From: Terebella lapidaria
Lineage: Eukaryota; Annelida; Polychaeta; Terebellida; Terebellidae
Assembly: GCA_949152475.1 (NCBI GenBank)
Contig: OX424563.1
Span: forward strand, 13,799,001-13,863,000
Direction of reading: 5' to 3'
DNA length: 64,000 bases
The notes beneath the pieces were generated by a model that was given only the letters and a program-made list of their open reading frames with translations, ran no database searches and had not been told where the DNA came from. Positions 1 through 13,761 of this stretch are shown one piece after another. The translations under genes were made by a program, and so were the position numbers. How positions within the stretch are numbered: position 1 is the stretch's first letter; the number at the start of each line of letters is the position of its first letter.

Positions 1-206
1 AAAAGTTCAAGGTCATTGCCAGCTATTCCGGCAAGTTAGTCAACTATGTCGGTTCATTTTTATGTTACTATGCTTATTTTGGGGTCAACAGCCAAAGAAT
101 TGCCTTGGTCTTAACCACAAACTATACTGTATTATATTCGATATTATTTGAGGCATGTTATGCTTGTATAGTTTGGAAATAAATTACTACTACTACTACT
201 ACTACT
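1..206 (+). repeat. possible retroposon 3' end with trinucleotide tail
   Basis: The window opens in AT-rich sequence that ends with an AATAAA-like motif (about 177-182) followed directly by about seven TAC repeats (185-206). A polyadenylation-like motif joined to a short microsatellite is the usual look of a LINE or SINE 3' end, but no coding part or second copy is visible here, so the class is unknown. A plain microsatellite is the alternative. Confidence 0.3.
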
Positions 207-3200
207 CACCCAGGGGCTTATAAGGGGGTCCACGTGTATGAATCACTGAATGTATTGTATCATCTCTCCTATTCTGGCCGAATGATCTAATGAACACTCA
301 TGGAGTATCAGCTTGGAGAAGTTCACTCAAAGCCATTGGATTCCGTTATTGTGATGTGGGTTCATACATGAAACTCTCCTGGGTGTCTGTGTTGCTGTTG
401 GATTTCTTAATCCCAAGACCCAGGAAAACGTGGATATCAGAACCAGTAACACTTGATGTTAGAGTTGGTGAGATTGGATTGAATCTTGGCCGTGTGGGTG
501 GTTAGGAGACATATAGTGGAAATGTCATGTCCCAGTCGATTTAGCTGCAAAGGACTTGTTGTCAATACCTGGCAGCTTGATTTGTTCGTTTAATTCTCGT
601 TTACTTTAGCTGTCGTCAAATAGTGTTCTTTATAGGAGTTATATTTTGACCTGGTGATATTGTTTCCATTGTTGTAATCTATATCAAAAAGTATTGTTTG
701 TATCTTCGCATTGATTTTTCAGGAATTCATTAGGAGTGCTTTATGTGGGGCAGGAATGGTCACTCCATCTGGAACACTAGATTTCAACTTACGATGCAGT
801 TCATGTATGGCCTGGAACATTTCGCTGATTTTGTTTAACAATAGACAGCTAGAGTCTATGACGTTTTGATCGTTTATAATACAATCTATCCGGTATTGTT
901 TCATCCTTGGAAATCTGGTAGCACAGCTTCACAGTCAAATGAATAACATAAATCATTATTTATCAGAACGCTGCGAAATGGCTATTCCTATACGTGTAGC
1001 AAATCTCCTTTTGAAAACACATTATATGAGTAAGAACCATCACATATTTGTTCATATAGATACTTCCAGAGAAAGATCGCAAAATTGCAGGTCTTGTATT
1101 ACTTACAGACAGTTCGTGAATGTGTATTTGCACTGAGTCGATCTACATATTTTGAAAAATAAATGAAGCTCGTTGGCGAGTTGAACTTTATGTATTAAAA
1201 TGGCGTGGCTGAGTATGCAATGCGTCAACTGTATGGTTGATATACATTTGTAAATATGAAAAGTGGTGGTGTATATGATAACCACTAGAATACTCATTTC
1301 AGAAACGTTTCCTACTGAACAATCCATTGTACCTTAATTTTTTTCGTCGCTCTGGATGATTACAGCATGGGCATAAATATAATAAATGTGAAATGTGTAG
1401 AAAATAACTGGGAATGATAGGTGACTCTGTTTTCCAGTGAATTGACATTAAGAGAGTTGCCACTTATTTGGAAATTGACTTTTCGTGGTTACTACCAGAT
1501 TATACCATACATCTTGCACAGGAATCTGGACTGAATGTGGTTGACATCGTTTCTAGTATAATAAAGCCAAAACTCCATGGGTTTGTACAATTCCTATGAA
1601 TTCAGACCAATGCATGCCCACCTCCAGAAGCGGATTAACGTGAGACGAAACCCAGATCCCGATCCACGGCTATGAATAGTGGGTCCCAGCATTACGAAAG
1701 CATGACAGCAGCTCCTCCGTCATGCGCAGCAGAGCAATCATCCACGGAATTACCCATCTGGCCCATGGACAAATCACTGCTGATGACTAGCGATTTTAGG
1801 GGAGCCACATCACGCCTCGCACTGACTGACATTCACGTGCAGTCATCATGGACGATCCCCTAGCATCCGACTGTCATAAACAGGAGAGTACACATGATCG
1901 AAACGGGAGAAATAAATTCACACTGATCAGAGGGAAAAGAATAGCTTGATTATACAGCAGAAAAATCAATGAACAACAGGATGCAACATGAAACATGTAA
2001 AAAATATGTCAAACATGGGTATGTTTATTATGAGAAGTTGTGTTTCCCCATTAGTGCCAAATGCTCCGCTTGCATTACCGTTTCATGGCCTAGGTATCAA
2101 ATAACACAAGTAGGACTTCCAGGATAGTCACTGGTGGAACGATGTCTTTCTCATTGTCGTCCACTTATTTGTCCAACTATAAACCAGGAAGCTGTCATGA
2201 CTAACTTTATGTGAGAATCGCGTTTTATTTTAGTGATACCCAGGTCTTTACGACTTCAGTTGGAACCATATGCATGTATATAATACATGAGTCAATAAGT
2301 GTAAACGTACGGCCTAACTATAGATTATACCACTAATATGTACGACGAATATGTTCTGCTAAAACAAAAGACCAAAAACAATGCCAGTTGTCATGTAATG
2401 TAGAACTGTCATATCATCCACAAAACTTTGTTTCACCAATGAGTTCGCCATGAATCTGAATTGCTACAGCGACTGAATGGGCACTCCGGCTAAAATCTCC
2501 AAATCCCTAGGACTGTGTGATCTTAACAGTGAGATAAAGTGCGCGCATGCATACAAGTTCAGGTATAATGTTAGTGTTATGTGAACAGGCGCATTCATCC
2601 ATTATGTGCAATATCTCGATATACCATGTGTATGTTTACATGGAGTACATCTACCACACCATTGATACCTAAATGAGATTTCCTTGAAAATATCCTCTGA
2701 GATATTGCAGGATGAGTGGCTTTCAGTTACCTCATTAGGAGCAACATTAAACTAACAAAGACGCAAATTACTCTGCTCGACCAACAAAATTATTTTATAT
2801 GGGCCAGATAATGTCGCACGTTTAGGGATCGAGCTGTACTCATTTATTCATCAAGTACAAGGACTGGTTATTATTCTGGGGTTCACACTTGTCCTCATGG
2901 TAATATTAATCAGCAGTAGTCCGTGCTTCGACATGTCCTCGGGGTAATATTATCGAGGATATCCAGTGTTGTTCAATACACCTTACATGGCGTCAGCGTC
3001 ATGACCCGAAACACGTTAGTAAGCTAAATAGAAAGAAAGTAGCCAATCAGGTGAGGAATTGTGGACTTGGGCCAGAATATGTTTATAATTCCATTTGCAA
3101 TGTCAAGTATTTCGAAGCCACCAACATCTAAAATTACGGTGGGTCAATAAATGAACATTCATGGTACGAAGTGTGTATAGATGGGACCATATTTACAATG

Positions 3201-4450
3201 GAATATTGTAATGTGTAATATTTATTTCCATCTGTCAGTTTATAGTCAAATTGAAGTAGATCATAATTTATTATGGACGCGTCACTGCACTCAGGTTCTA
3301 TAATCGGTTTGAATTAATTGTACGTTTGTACCATACACGGCCTGTTTCAACATTACAATTATTGTCCTGGAAAATGAACTTGTTCTCCTTTCGGTATGAA
3401 TCAAACAGATATTGATAATAAATGGTCAGATGATGAATAAGCTAGTATTACATGTATTTGGTAATAACTGTCATACGTATACCACATGTTTTAAAACAAA
3501 TATCGACTTGGAAATGCCTGCTGAACGACAACAAATTCTGACATGCCGCTAAGACTGAAAACTCACTGAAATCTGCCACAGACAGAGTGGATGTTGGTTG
3601 AGTCATACTTGATGACGTGCAATTTGTGCATGATTATCTCGCGACTACATCAATTACCATTAAACATGAAGTGAAATCGAAACATCATCACTAACGAGCC
3701 GAGATACTTGTCTTGTAAAGATTACAATAACGAGAATGTAATTGGTGAAAATAAATAGCATAATGGATTCACATTGAAATACCAATCATAACACCAACGT
3801 AATAACCTATAATAACCATTACACTTTATGACACCACTGCTTCGCTATATCATTTTTATGGCATGTAAATATATTATCTATGGTAAATAGTGCATGTTAC
3901 CATAAAATACTTCTGCAATGGGAAACAACACCCGTTCATTGCTATGGTGTTATTTACAATGGAGTGGTTAGTATTTCGGTCACCCTAACATTATTATATC
4001 ACAGCGGGTGTCGCTATTGCATGCGGGGCAGGAGATGTTCACTCTTCCAGAGCACCTGATATCATACTCAACTGGCTGGGTGTATGTTTCATTAGCATGG
4101 CTCTGAGTATGATACTGATAGTATCCCTCGGATTTGGCCAATTTTACTGAACTGGTAAATTTCGTCCATGGATTCGGTCTTGGAATTTGAATGTCTTGTC
4201 GGTATTCATATGTGCTTTAGTAATCTGTTAGATGTAGTAATCAGACCTAACACACTAGTAGAGGAATGTATTTGGCACTGGCGAAATATATCATGGTCCC
4301 CAGTTCTGCGTTACCCGTACAGGTTGGAAGACACAACCCCTCATCAACAACCCCCTCACAATGGGAAGCCACGTGTTTGTACTGCTGAATGTATTGTATC
4401 ATTTCCCACGTATGGCCGAATGCTCTAATTAACGGGACTTCCCACGGGAA
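207..4450. repeat. left array, unit L1 (old tandem duplicate)
   Basis: This unit is homologous to L2 and L3 downstream. Visible pairings: 207-545 with 8541-8925 (both begin CTCACCCAGGGGCT); 1636-1935 with 5546-5820 (both contain CCCAGATCCCGAT and CATCCGACTGTCATAAACAG); 2041-2260 with 6660-6840 and 11670-11830; 2390-2600 with 7190-7385 and 12020-12210; 3541-3680 with 8166-8300 (both contain GGTTGAGTCATAC). A short third copy of the 207 block lies at 4370-4450. Spacing to L2 changes from about 3.9 to 4.8 kb, mainly because about 700 bp seen in L2 (5.95-6.65 kb) has no clear counterpart in L1. The 721-1300 block is also related to 14977-15270. No coding sequence is recognisable; it reads as decayed duplicated noncoding DNA. 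Confidence 0.75.
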
Positions 4451-4794
4451 TTGACCTTATGGGCTTAGTGAAGTGTAAAAAATAAAGTGAAATGTAAAAA
4501 CTGATCATGATAGGTTTATTTCAATCCCAGCACGATAATCTGTTTACGTTTCAAGCGGTTATCTTCATCCTCATGAGGAATCTGTGATCAGCTGAAACAA
4601 AATGTTGTCATTTACTGAACCTTATCACCATGTCATCATACAACATATTAGCAAACCAAAATTGTAGTCCTCAAACCAAAAGCGTGCATCATATTATACA
4701 TGTATTATAATAAAGGAAGCCGGTGTTCATTGAACTGCAAATAATAAAGACTAAAGAGTCGTGATTATTCTGTTTGTTTGCAGTGTTTACCTTC

Positions 4795-5226
4795 CAGTTT
4801 AAACGCAGACAAACGATATCGTCTTCTCTGAGGGGGAAAGCCCCGGAGGCGAAATTTCTGGCAAATTTTCCGACAAAGGAGGTCGAAAATTTGAATCTGT
4901 CATAACTGGTCATAAAAGGAGAAAATGTACTTACAATATCGGTCAGAAGCGTCCCACAGTGTCCATGCTTCCTAAATCCAACGGAATATCCACTCGTTAT
5001 CGTGGAAATGTATCCCAGCCGGCTTCAGAATAGTTAATTGTGAACAAAAACACGACAACATGTGGATATATCGTTGGATTTAGGAAGTATTTACATCGTG
5101 AGCCATCGCTGACCAAGAATGTGAGTACCTTTCCTGAAATTCAGCTGACTTTTTACACCAGAGGCATTTCTTCTTCGGTGGGTTTGCCCCTCAGAGAAGA
5201 CGATATTGTTTGTCTAGTTTATACGA
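4795..5226. repeat. foldback (long inverted repeat) element
   Basis: The left arm (about 4795-4995) and right arm (about 5061-5226) are reverse complements of each other with moderate divergence, separated by a ~65-bp loop. The clearest blocks are CGTCTTCTCTGAGG near 4820 facing its complement near 5195, and CTAAATCCAACG at about 4972 facing CGTTGGATTTAG at about 5072. Because the arms are inverted, short frames on opposite strands encode the shared string PLREDDIVCL, which is a by-product and not a gene. A MITE or foldback transposon sitting between units L1 and L2 is the likely identity; I could not define a target-site duplication. Confidence 0.7.
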
Positions 5227-5545
5227 TGGTGGTGTATATAATCATTACAAGAATAAACTCATGTATCAAGGACATAGTGCCTAACTGAACCTGTTTTCCC
5301 CGTGTGCATGCGGTATTTTAACATTTTATTGGATTTGTATTTCCCGTGAAACAAAAGGTTTTGGTGACTTCCAGAAACCACGAACACTCACTAACTGTGC
5401 TTCATATTTCATGATGATCACAAATAATTCCGCACATTTGGCATTAAATCTTGATGGGAACATTGTTGGAAGCTAGTTTGAGAAAATATTATTAAAAATC
5501 TTCACCGTTTGTACGAATACATCTAAATGCAAATTCAAAGTGAAA

Positions 5546-8500
5546 CAAACCCCAGATCCCGATGCAAGGATTTAAGGAGAAAGTTCCAAAATTGCGAGAG
5601 CATGGCAGGATCTTTTTCAGTCACGCGCAGCAGAGCAATGAACCGGCAGGACCATGAACGAATCACTTGTGATTCCTGGGGAGCCACATCAGGCCTTGCA
5701 CTGACAGATATTCGACGGGCAGTGGTCTTGAACTATCTCCTCACATCCGACTGTCATAAACAGAAAAGTACACACGATCGAGATGGAAGCCATTAAATTT
5801 GCACTGAACACAGGGAAAAGGTCAACTTGAATATGCAACGCGAAGTCCGTGAACATCATTTTGACTATTATGAACAATCAATATGAATAAGCTGGATAAT
5901 CACTAATATGATTAAACGGGAAACGACTTGTCTGGATATATGAAGTCATGAATACACAAAACTGAATACCTGGGTGTTTTGAAGGCCTGGAAGCGATATT
6001 TCTGAAGGCTTGATTCCTGAAGGTTGATTCGAAGAAAAGGTGTGAAGTTCATTCTTTACTGAAACCCTCATAAATAGGGGTGACGTCACGAATGGGGTGA
6101 CGACCTGGATTTTACAGTGAATATTCTTAACCCAGGTGTTACTACGTGAATGTAGGTGTTTGGCGAACCTCTCCAAGTATAGCTTAGTTTCTGCGGCCAT
6201 CAGTTTCTACTGCCATACGTTTTACTATTGCTATCACATTAGATGCGAAGCAACCGTAGGTTGCCAATCTTCACGATAAAACCGTTATAAATATCCCCTA
6301 GGAGCTCCAATAAAACAATTATTGTCCTCGAATATTGACCTTTGAAACAATCATCACCGACAATCAAACGCTGATTGCAATGAATTTCTGACCCCAAATA
6401 AGTATGCTATTGTGCTGACAGAGAAAAAAGTGTGTTTTTGATTGGCGTATTCACATTGAAAGTTACCACACACAAACAAACTTGAAACAAAGAAAAAAGT
6501 GAACCAGTATCAAAAGGTCTACATCATTCCCATTCAAATCCACCCTGATACTCTCTTGGACGATATTTTCGGCACATGAATTATGAGCAATTGTATGAGT
6601 CTTTTCATGCAATATGCGAATGCCACATAGTCGTAGATGCTATGAGCAATGTTGCATACTCTCTGGGGCTACTGGTAGGAGCCAATTGTGTTCATCCATG
6701 CCATTTTATGGCATAGGCACCGAATAATACAAGTAGTGTTGGCTTGCAAACGAAGACCTCCTCATAGGCGATTTATTCCTCTAGCCGTACGTCGGGAAGC
6801 CTCCACGGCCAATTTCATTTGAGAATAGCGTGGTATAGTCTTAAATTAAGATTAACTGCTTTATTTTCCCTCCATATATTGACACTCCCTAAACCACGGA
6901 AACAACAAAAACCCATATGTCTAGGGAAAATCTAAAATACTGTGATGTAGCAAAAACTCTTGTCAATTGACAGCAGCTGTATTTGTATACATGTATGTAT
7001 GTGTATATCTTAGTGTACAACATATTAATAGAATATATCATCTAAATGTTCAACAAATATCTTCTAATAGTTTGAAAGATTGCCAAAAGAACTACCACGT
7101 AGAAATCAAATATGTATCTATGGCATCCACAATGCTATTATGCAGAACGTCCTGTGCAGATGTTATGATCTGCACATGACGTTCTGTATAGGGCTTTTTA
7201 TCTATGAGTTCGTTATGAACATTAACGTTACAGCCCCTGAATGGACACTACTCTACTAGTAAGCTAGAATCTCAAAATCTCTACGGAATAGAGAGCTTAT
7301 TGATAAAATGAAGTGTGCACGCCGACAAGTTCAGGCAGAGGTATTGAATAATGTTACTCTTATGTGTATGGGCACATAACACAGTGCCTCTGGGATCGCT
7401 GTTTCTTCGCAAGACCTAATCTCAAGACACACATGCCTTTGAACAGCGTACGTACCGTGAGATGTGATAACATTTTATGAGTGACGTTTATGCCAGCCAA
7501 TATCAGAACAAATGCTGGTAGTTGCAAGTAGGAAACTAGTAGACACTGGTAGTACACACAAATACTTCAACATTTTCTACTAGAAAGATATGACATATTG
7601 TCATGTGATATATAACCTTCGCAAAAACTGAATAAATGACACAAATAATTTAAATGATCACAAATAACTGATAGATATTTGACAGAACATCTGATTATGT
7701 TGTGTAAAAAGGGAATCTATGATGGACTTCACCCAAATTGGGTAAATGTTCTCTCAGTTTTTCCTCTGATATTTGTATTGTTTTTACGTTTGATATTGTT
7801 TTTACAATGTACCATACCAACAATGAACGTTGTGAATGCGACTCAGAGAACACACATATTCCAAGTAGTAATCCTTGTTCAACAATGCACTCGCGAGCAA
7901 AAATCCCATCAGTTGAGAATTTGTGTTCTATAAATCCAATTCGTGAATTCCATCTGCAATGTCGAGTGGATCATAGTTTATCAAGGACACAAGGGCTCTA
8001 TTATTCATCTGACTTTTCGAACTGATGGCAAATTCACTAAATGAATGACTTGTTTAAATTTTCATTTATGATGATATGTTGAAAATGATCTTAATCTTTT
8101 TTTTACAGTTCGTATCAAACAAATAGTCACGAAGAACTAATTTGACGTGTTAGTATTTGGCAGCTGAGGCAAGAACTTACTGCAATCTGCCACGGACAGA
8201 GTGAATGGTGGTTGAGTCATACTCGATGACATGCGATGTGCACGTGATCATCTCCTGACTACATTCATCACCATTACACATGGGAATGAATCCGACCCAT
8301 CATGAAATCAAAGACATGTTATCATTATGTTTAAATATTAAACATTTATTCTTTGCCAATATTTGGATGGGAATAGTTGATTTACTAGTATTAGTATGTA
8401 AAACAAAACAAGACGTTCCCATGTACTGCTATTGAACTACACAGGAAAGTATGACCTATCAAATCTAACATCGTGGAATAAAGTTGGCACTAACCATAAA

Positions 8501-8927
8501 TAGCAGGGTCTGCCTTAGCCCTTTAAGTTGAGAGAAGCAATACTCACCCAGGGGCTCATAAGATGAAGTCACGCGTATGAACCGCTGAATGTATTGTATC
8601 ATCTCCCCACGTCTCGCCGAATGCTCTAATCAAGACTTCCTCTGGGACTTGACCTTATCGGCAGAGTGAAGTGTCAGCTTGGACAAGTTCACTCGAAGTC
8701 ATTGGGCAATGGTAGTGTTATGTGGATTTACACATAAAACTATCTCTCCCGGGTGCCTGTGTTCCGGTTGGATTTCCTAATCTCAGGACATAGAAACATG
8801 TGGCTATCAGGACCAATAACATTTAATGATAGGTTTGATGAGATTGAGTTGAATCTTAGCTGTGTAGGTGGCTAAAAGACATATAGCCACATAGAGTTGG
8901 AATATCGTGCCCCAGTTGACTCAGTTA
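5546..8927. repeat. left array, unit L2 (old tandem duplicate)
   Basis: This is the middle unit of the left array. It matches L1 at 5546-5820, 6660-6840, 7190-7385, 8166-8300 and 8541-8925. It matches L3 at 6135-6370 with 10515-10730 (shared GTGTTTGGCGAAC) and at 7391-7550 with 12205-12340 (shared TGAGATGTGATAACATTTTA, then GAGTGACGTTTATGCCAGC). Its right edge is cut by the TTAA-flanked element at 8932. No gene is recognised; frames of 60-95 codons in it are not preserved in the sister units. Confidence 0.75.
7142..7187. other. strong hairpin (20-bp stem, 6-nt loop)
   Basis: GCAGAACGTC at 7142 starts a 20-nt arm whose reverse complement follows after the loop GTTATG, with 18 of 20 positions paired. 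The structure sits inside L2. It could be a small palindromic element, a cruciform-prone site or a hairpin RNA. A match of this quality is unlikely by chance, but nothing shows that it is transcribed. Confidence 0.6.
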
Positions 8928-8931
8928 TTAA

Positions 8932-9817
8932 AGCCTAACTAGAGTGAAAAAATAACTTTTTTTAGTTTAGTGTCAATATCAAAGACAGAAGTCTGGGGAT
9001 CATTTCTGTTTTTACAAAATTGAAATATCTTGAATAGTCACTATTTTATGGCGGTTTGTTTATGACATGTCCTATTGACCTTTCGGTTTCATATGCAAAT
9101 ATGCAAATGAGCAATGATGACGTCATGTGAGTCACTGAAAGATAATGAGCTCATTGAAACCAGAACTGCATAATATTAAAGAAGATGAAAATAATTTTTG
9201 TTCCACATAATGACTCCATACAGAAAATATTCAAATTTTAAATAAATTTTGTTGGCGTCATGGCAACCAGAGCCGGAATATGGCCCATAGCAACCACGTT
9301 GCTATGGAGATTTTGTTGCTAACCACTGATAAATCCACATCATTAGGACCTCAAGTTTTGTTACATTATGATCCTTTGTCAAAATGTTGGAAGAAAGTAG
9401 CACCTTCACATGTCCTAACAGTCCAATTGTCCATAGCAACCTACCCAACAACTGGTTGCTAAGAGGCGCTAGCACTGAATGTGTAGCCTTGACAACATGA
9501 TGGCATATCATAAGACTGACTATGCAATACCACAAAACATATCAGTTTCTATAGGAACCTTTATCTACACCACAACCCTTGCATAAATGAGGTTTAGATA
9601 GCTAATTATGGTCTTGACTCATATGACGTCATGAATATCTAATTATAATAATTAATGAGGTCCTACAAAATGCTGATAGATTGGAAAAAAAGTAATTCAC
9701 GAAAATAGAAATATCTCCGGTTGTGGTTGACATTTTCAAGTTCTGTAAAAACCAAAATGATCAGGGAAACCATCTCCACGGTATAAGAACATAAAAATTA
9801 TACACTCTAGTTAGACT
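8932..9817. mobile_element. TTAA-flanked non-autonomous DNA transposon (886 bp)
   Basis: The left terminus AGCCTAACTAGAGTG and right terminus CACTCTAGTTAGACT are inverted repeats with one mismatch, and weaker similarity continues inward for roughly 130 bp. TTAA flanks both ends (8928-8931 and 9818-9821), as for target-site duplications of piggyBac-like or Sola3-like elements; a TA duplication is also formally possible. Unit L1 has the matching uninterrupted region near 535-575, supporting a real insertion into L2. The interior carries several GTTGCTATGG-type motifs on both strands and no transposase, so it was moved by an enzyme encoded elsewhere. Confidence 0.75.
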
Positions 9818-9999
9818 TTAAGGAATTGTTATAGATAGCTGACACCTTGAATTGGTTTTCATATATTTTCATATATCTCCTGCCATCAAACAATACTTTT
9901 GTGAAATTCCTTAATAATAGTTATATTTGGATGTGAGAAAATGTTGTTATTATTGTTTTATATCTATATCAATTTATATTGATTATATTTTTAGCATTT

Positions 10000-12900
10000 A
10001 CTTTGGTGGAGTTCATATGGAAAATGGCAGGAAATATCATCCTTTCTGGCACAGGTTGTGGAATATTTGCACCTTCTGATTTCTTGATTTTGCTCATAAT
10101 GGACATTTGGAATGCATATACTTTATACCTATATTGATCCACTGCAGATTGCATGCAGCTTCTTGGTTGTGTACAGTCTAATTATCAACTCAGTGGCGTC
10201 TGATGAGGTATTTATGTACTTGTCATATTACATGGGGTTTGATTCGGAGTTCTAATTTATTTCCATTGGTTGTAGGGCACTTGGATACTAATTTCATCAG
10301 GTGTACAATAGAAACCACTACATTTTACCCACTCTTTGCCCGTGGTGACGCCTTTGTGTCTTCGAAAAAACTATTTGGTCGGCTTTTGTTTCTATTCTAC
10401 GTTGCGTTTGAAATTTGCTATTGTCATCATAAAAATCCAGTTGTATTAGTGGTAATAGGCTGATACTTGCATTACATACCGACCATGAGGAACAACTTAC
10501 TGGATGACACTTTGAACGTGAATTAACGTGTTTGGCGAACTTCTCTAAGTACTCCAGTTTCCTCCGCCATCAGATCACATTTTACCATCGATATCTTATT
10601 CAGTGTGCAAAAATCGGTTGCCAATGTTCACAACAAAGTCATCATGAATATTTATTGTAAGGTCCAATAAAAAAATCATTGCTCTCCCATGTTGTCCATT
10701 TTTGAAACAATTTGGTCTGGCAATCAACTACGTGTCATGATTGTCTGTGCTCGAAGAAGGGCTAATCTACATGTAGTGTTGATAGAAACAGGGTATTTTT
10801 GCTTGAGATATTCACCTTAGAAATTTCCACTTGACTTCCTCAAAATAATTGTCATGATCAATACCCATTTTAAATTTCACTGGCAATTTTCGGGTTCAGC
10901 GCTGTCGTTCTGATTGAGTGTAAATAGTATTCAAATGAAGCTATTATAAAATTACAGGAAGAACCCTGTCAATCATACAGCGTAGGGTGATAGGGAGATG
11001 TTCCATGGAGACTTAGATGTTGTGAGTAAACTGCATTTTATCTTGGTCGATTAGATTTTAGTTGCAGCCAAATTTCTAGTTTTATTACCGCTTCATTGCA
11101 AGTAGGAATTTCTGGGTGTTGACTGGCAAACGGAAGACACCCATTATCGCCCACTTTTTTGTCAACCTATACATCATGAGGTTATCGAACACATATAGCA
11201 ATGTCATTCAACTCCATTGTAACGTTTTATGAGAGAAATCACTTTCAATATAAAAAAAATCAGCACATGTTGTTGGAATAGATCACACGCTACAAGCATT
11301 TGACCCTTAGCTGCTGACACCTGGCGAACTCCCCAAAAGGGCCGGTTCGTTTATATGTATTCATGCGCACAGTAACAGCTCCAATCAACATGAAAAATTC
11401 ACATGTGCATAGAAGAATGCCCCTAATACAACTATACAAACCAAAACAGAGACACATTAAAGTAATACATGTGCATTTGGAGGAGAAACTGAGTTTTTGA
11501 ATAATATAGTACTTTATGATATAGATGCGCCATTTTGACCATATAAGGAAATCGATACCGGTCCGTAACCAGGAGGCTTTACGAAAATCAAAATGCGGCG
11601 ATTTAGGGGTTCGGAGCAAATTGCATACTATCTTGGTGGATTGGGCTCACGGTTGAAGCCAAGTGTCTAGTTTCTATTACCAATTCATGGCGTAGGTACC
11701 AAATAAAACAAGAATGAATTTCGGGCTATTCGCTGGCAAACTGAAGACTTTCCCATTATCGCCCACTTATTTCTGTAGTCATACATCAGGGACCCTTCAC
11801 GACAAACTTTATTTGAGAATAGCATGTTCTGATGACTTTTGGCCAATTTTAATGAGAGGTTGTGTATAAATGTACTATGTATAAATGTACTACAACATGT
11901 ACACATAGTTTCTTACTACACAGCGTAGCAATAGTGTATGCTACTTACCGTTAATTTTGAAGGCATGCCAAATACAATGTGAGGACGAGATGCCATATAG
12001 GACGTAACGGTTATGCATAGTGCACTTCATCCATGAGTTCGTCATAAACATGAACCGTTACAACCCCTGAATGGACATCACTCTAACCAGAACCCCTAAA
12101 TCCCTCCGGACTAGCAAACGCCTTGGTAAGATAAAGTTTGCACGTGAACAAGTTCACACTGAGCTGTTGGGTAATGTCAGGGTTATGTGGACGGGCGCAT
12201 AAAGCAGGGCCTCTGGGGGTTGAAATTCCTGGAGAAGCTTTAATCTCAAGACACACAAGCCTTTGAGCTGAATAAGTTTCTATGAGATGTGATAACATTT
12301 TATGAGTGACGTTTATGCCAGCTTGTCGAAACAAATGCTGCTATTCACAAGCAGAGAGCTGGTAAACTCCGGCAGACTGTTAGCAAATACAGTCACTTTC
12401 ATATAATCTACCGAAGAAGCAAATTCTAACGATATAAACGGTCTCTTCTGTGCAAATTCTAGTTTCTGATGTTGGATTTTTAATGACAATTTTAGAGCCA
12501 TCGTGTTTGCTGGGGTATCATAACGTTACTTTTGGGGAAGTCTTTTATAAATACAACCAGAATATATGCCCCAACTTCTCCCTATACGTCCATTATACAA
12601 CATGACTCTATTTCAGTGGAATACACTCACCAGATAACAGTGACCTAATCAGTCTCAAATGACAAAAAAAATCCATTGAGATGTCAGCATTAGTCAGCTT
12701 AGTCAAACCAGTGGATTGCCTGGAGTAGTCAATAGGGGCACAATTATCGTCAAATTCGTTTGCACACTATACCTTTGCATAATGCATATTATTTGATGAG
12801 TGTCTCCATTTCTACCCGATCACGATACTATTTTATCACCTGCCCTTTCTTTCGTCCTTTAGAGATTTGTGTTGTATACGATGGAATGGCTTCCCTTAAG

Positions 12901-13760
12901 CACAGTGTCGCTGTATTTATTGTTCACTGTGATAACCTTAGCACCATTCCCAGCGATTTCGCAATCCCATGCCATTACTGTCGTCGGTGAGCTAATCCCA
13001 TTTTCAAAGATAATGGCGAGAATGAAACATTTAATCACCTTGATCTTTGAACCTGTAGATGTATTTTCACACGGTCCCCATTGAACAAAAACCTCATTTT
13101 GATGAATTGACGATATGTAAACTCGATAGTCTCTTGTTATGTTATTTGGTACTTGTGTACTGTTTTTGTTGAAGGTGGATGCATACCAATTTCATCAGGT
13201 GTACAGTAGAAACAACTACATTTTATACATTGTCTGTCCGTGATGACACAAGTGTGTCTCTAGGTACAATATTTAATCGAGCATTGTTTCTATTCCAAAA
13301 TTGTTTTGGATACATTCAGAATCTATATAGACGTAACTCTTCTCTTAGGTAATGGAACGAAAGGATGGGCTTAACATTGGACTGTGTGTAAAACCATGTT
13401 GTATTTCCACGACTCCCCTGGGGGTAGGTACAAGCAGCTTTTTTTCCCTCTTCTGGACGGAAAATGTTTCCTCATGGCCTCTTCTCTGATCGGGGTTAAT
13501 ATTGGTACTACCATGCACCCTACGAATATAGCGTTGTGTATCTGACACCTATTCCCTTTAGTAATCATGGTATAACAATGCACTTCCGAGATATATCGTC
13601 TTAGATGAGACGTTATCATGCGCCAATTGTCATTCATTGGTCCCATTTGCATTCTCATTCTTCACGGAGTACTACTAGTGGAAATTTATAGTACGATATT
13701 TGTATGTGTGGGACCAGATTAACACAAGATTGGATGATGAGTGGATCACTCGCACTTTTT
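10000..13760. repeat. left array, unit L3 (old tandem duplicate, internally rearranged)
   Basis: This third diverged unit matches L2 at 10515-10730, 12020-12210 and 12205-12340. It also has internal duplications: 11080-11240 resembles 11660-11830 (shared CCCATTATCGCCCACTT), and 10275-10400 resembles 13150-13290 (shared ATTTCATCAGGTGTACA). A more diverged relative of the last block appears at about 23750-23930. No coding capacity is recognised. Confidence 0.65.
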
Positions 13761-13761
13761 T

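Noticed and set aside
2880-2960. Small transposon around a duplicated GTCCTC..GGTAATATT motif
   Set aside because: The two copies are short and direct, with no inverted ends or target duplication; too little to call an element.
4689-5288. Two small proteins sharing PLREDDIVCL on opposite strands
   Set aside because: The similarity is a by-product of the inverted-repeat arms of the foldback element; no start context or conservation supports proteins.
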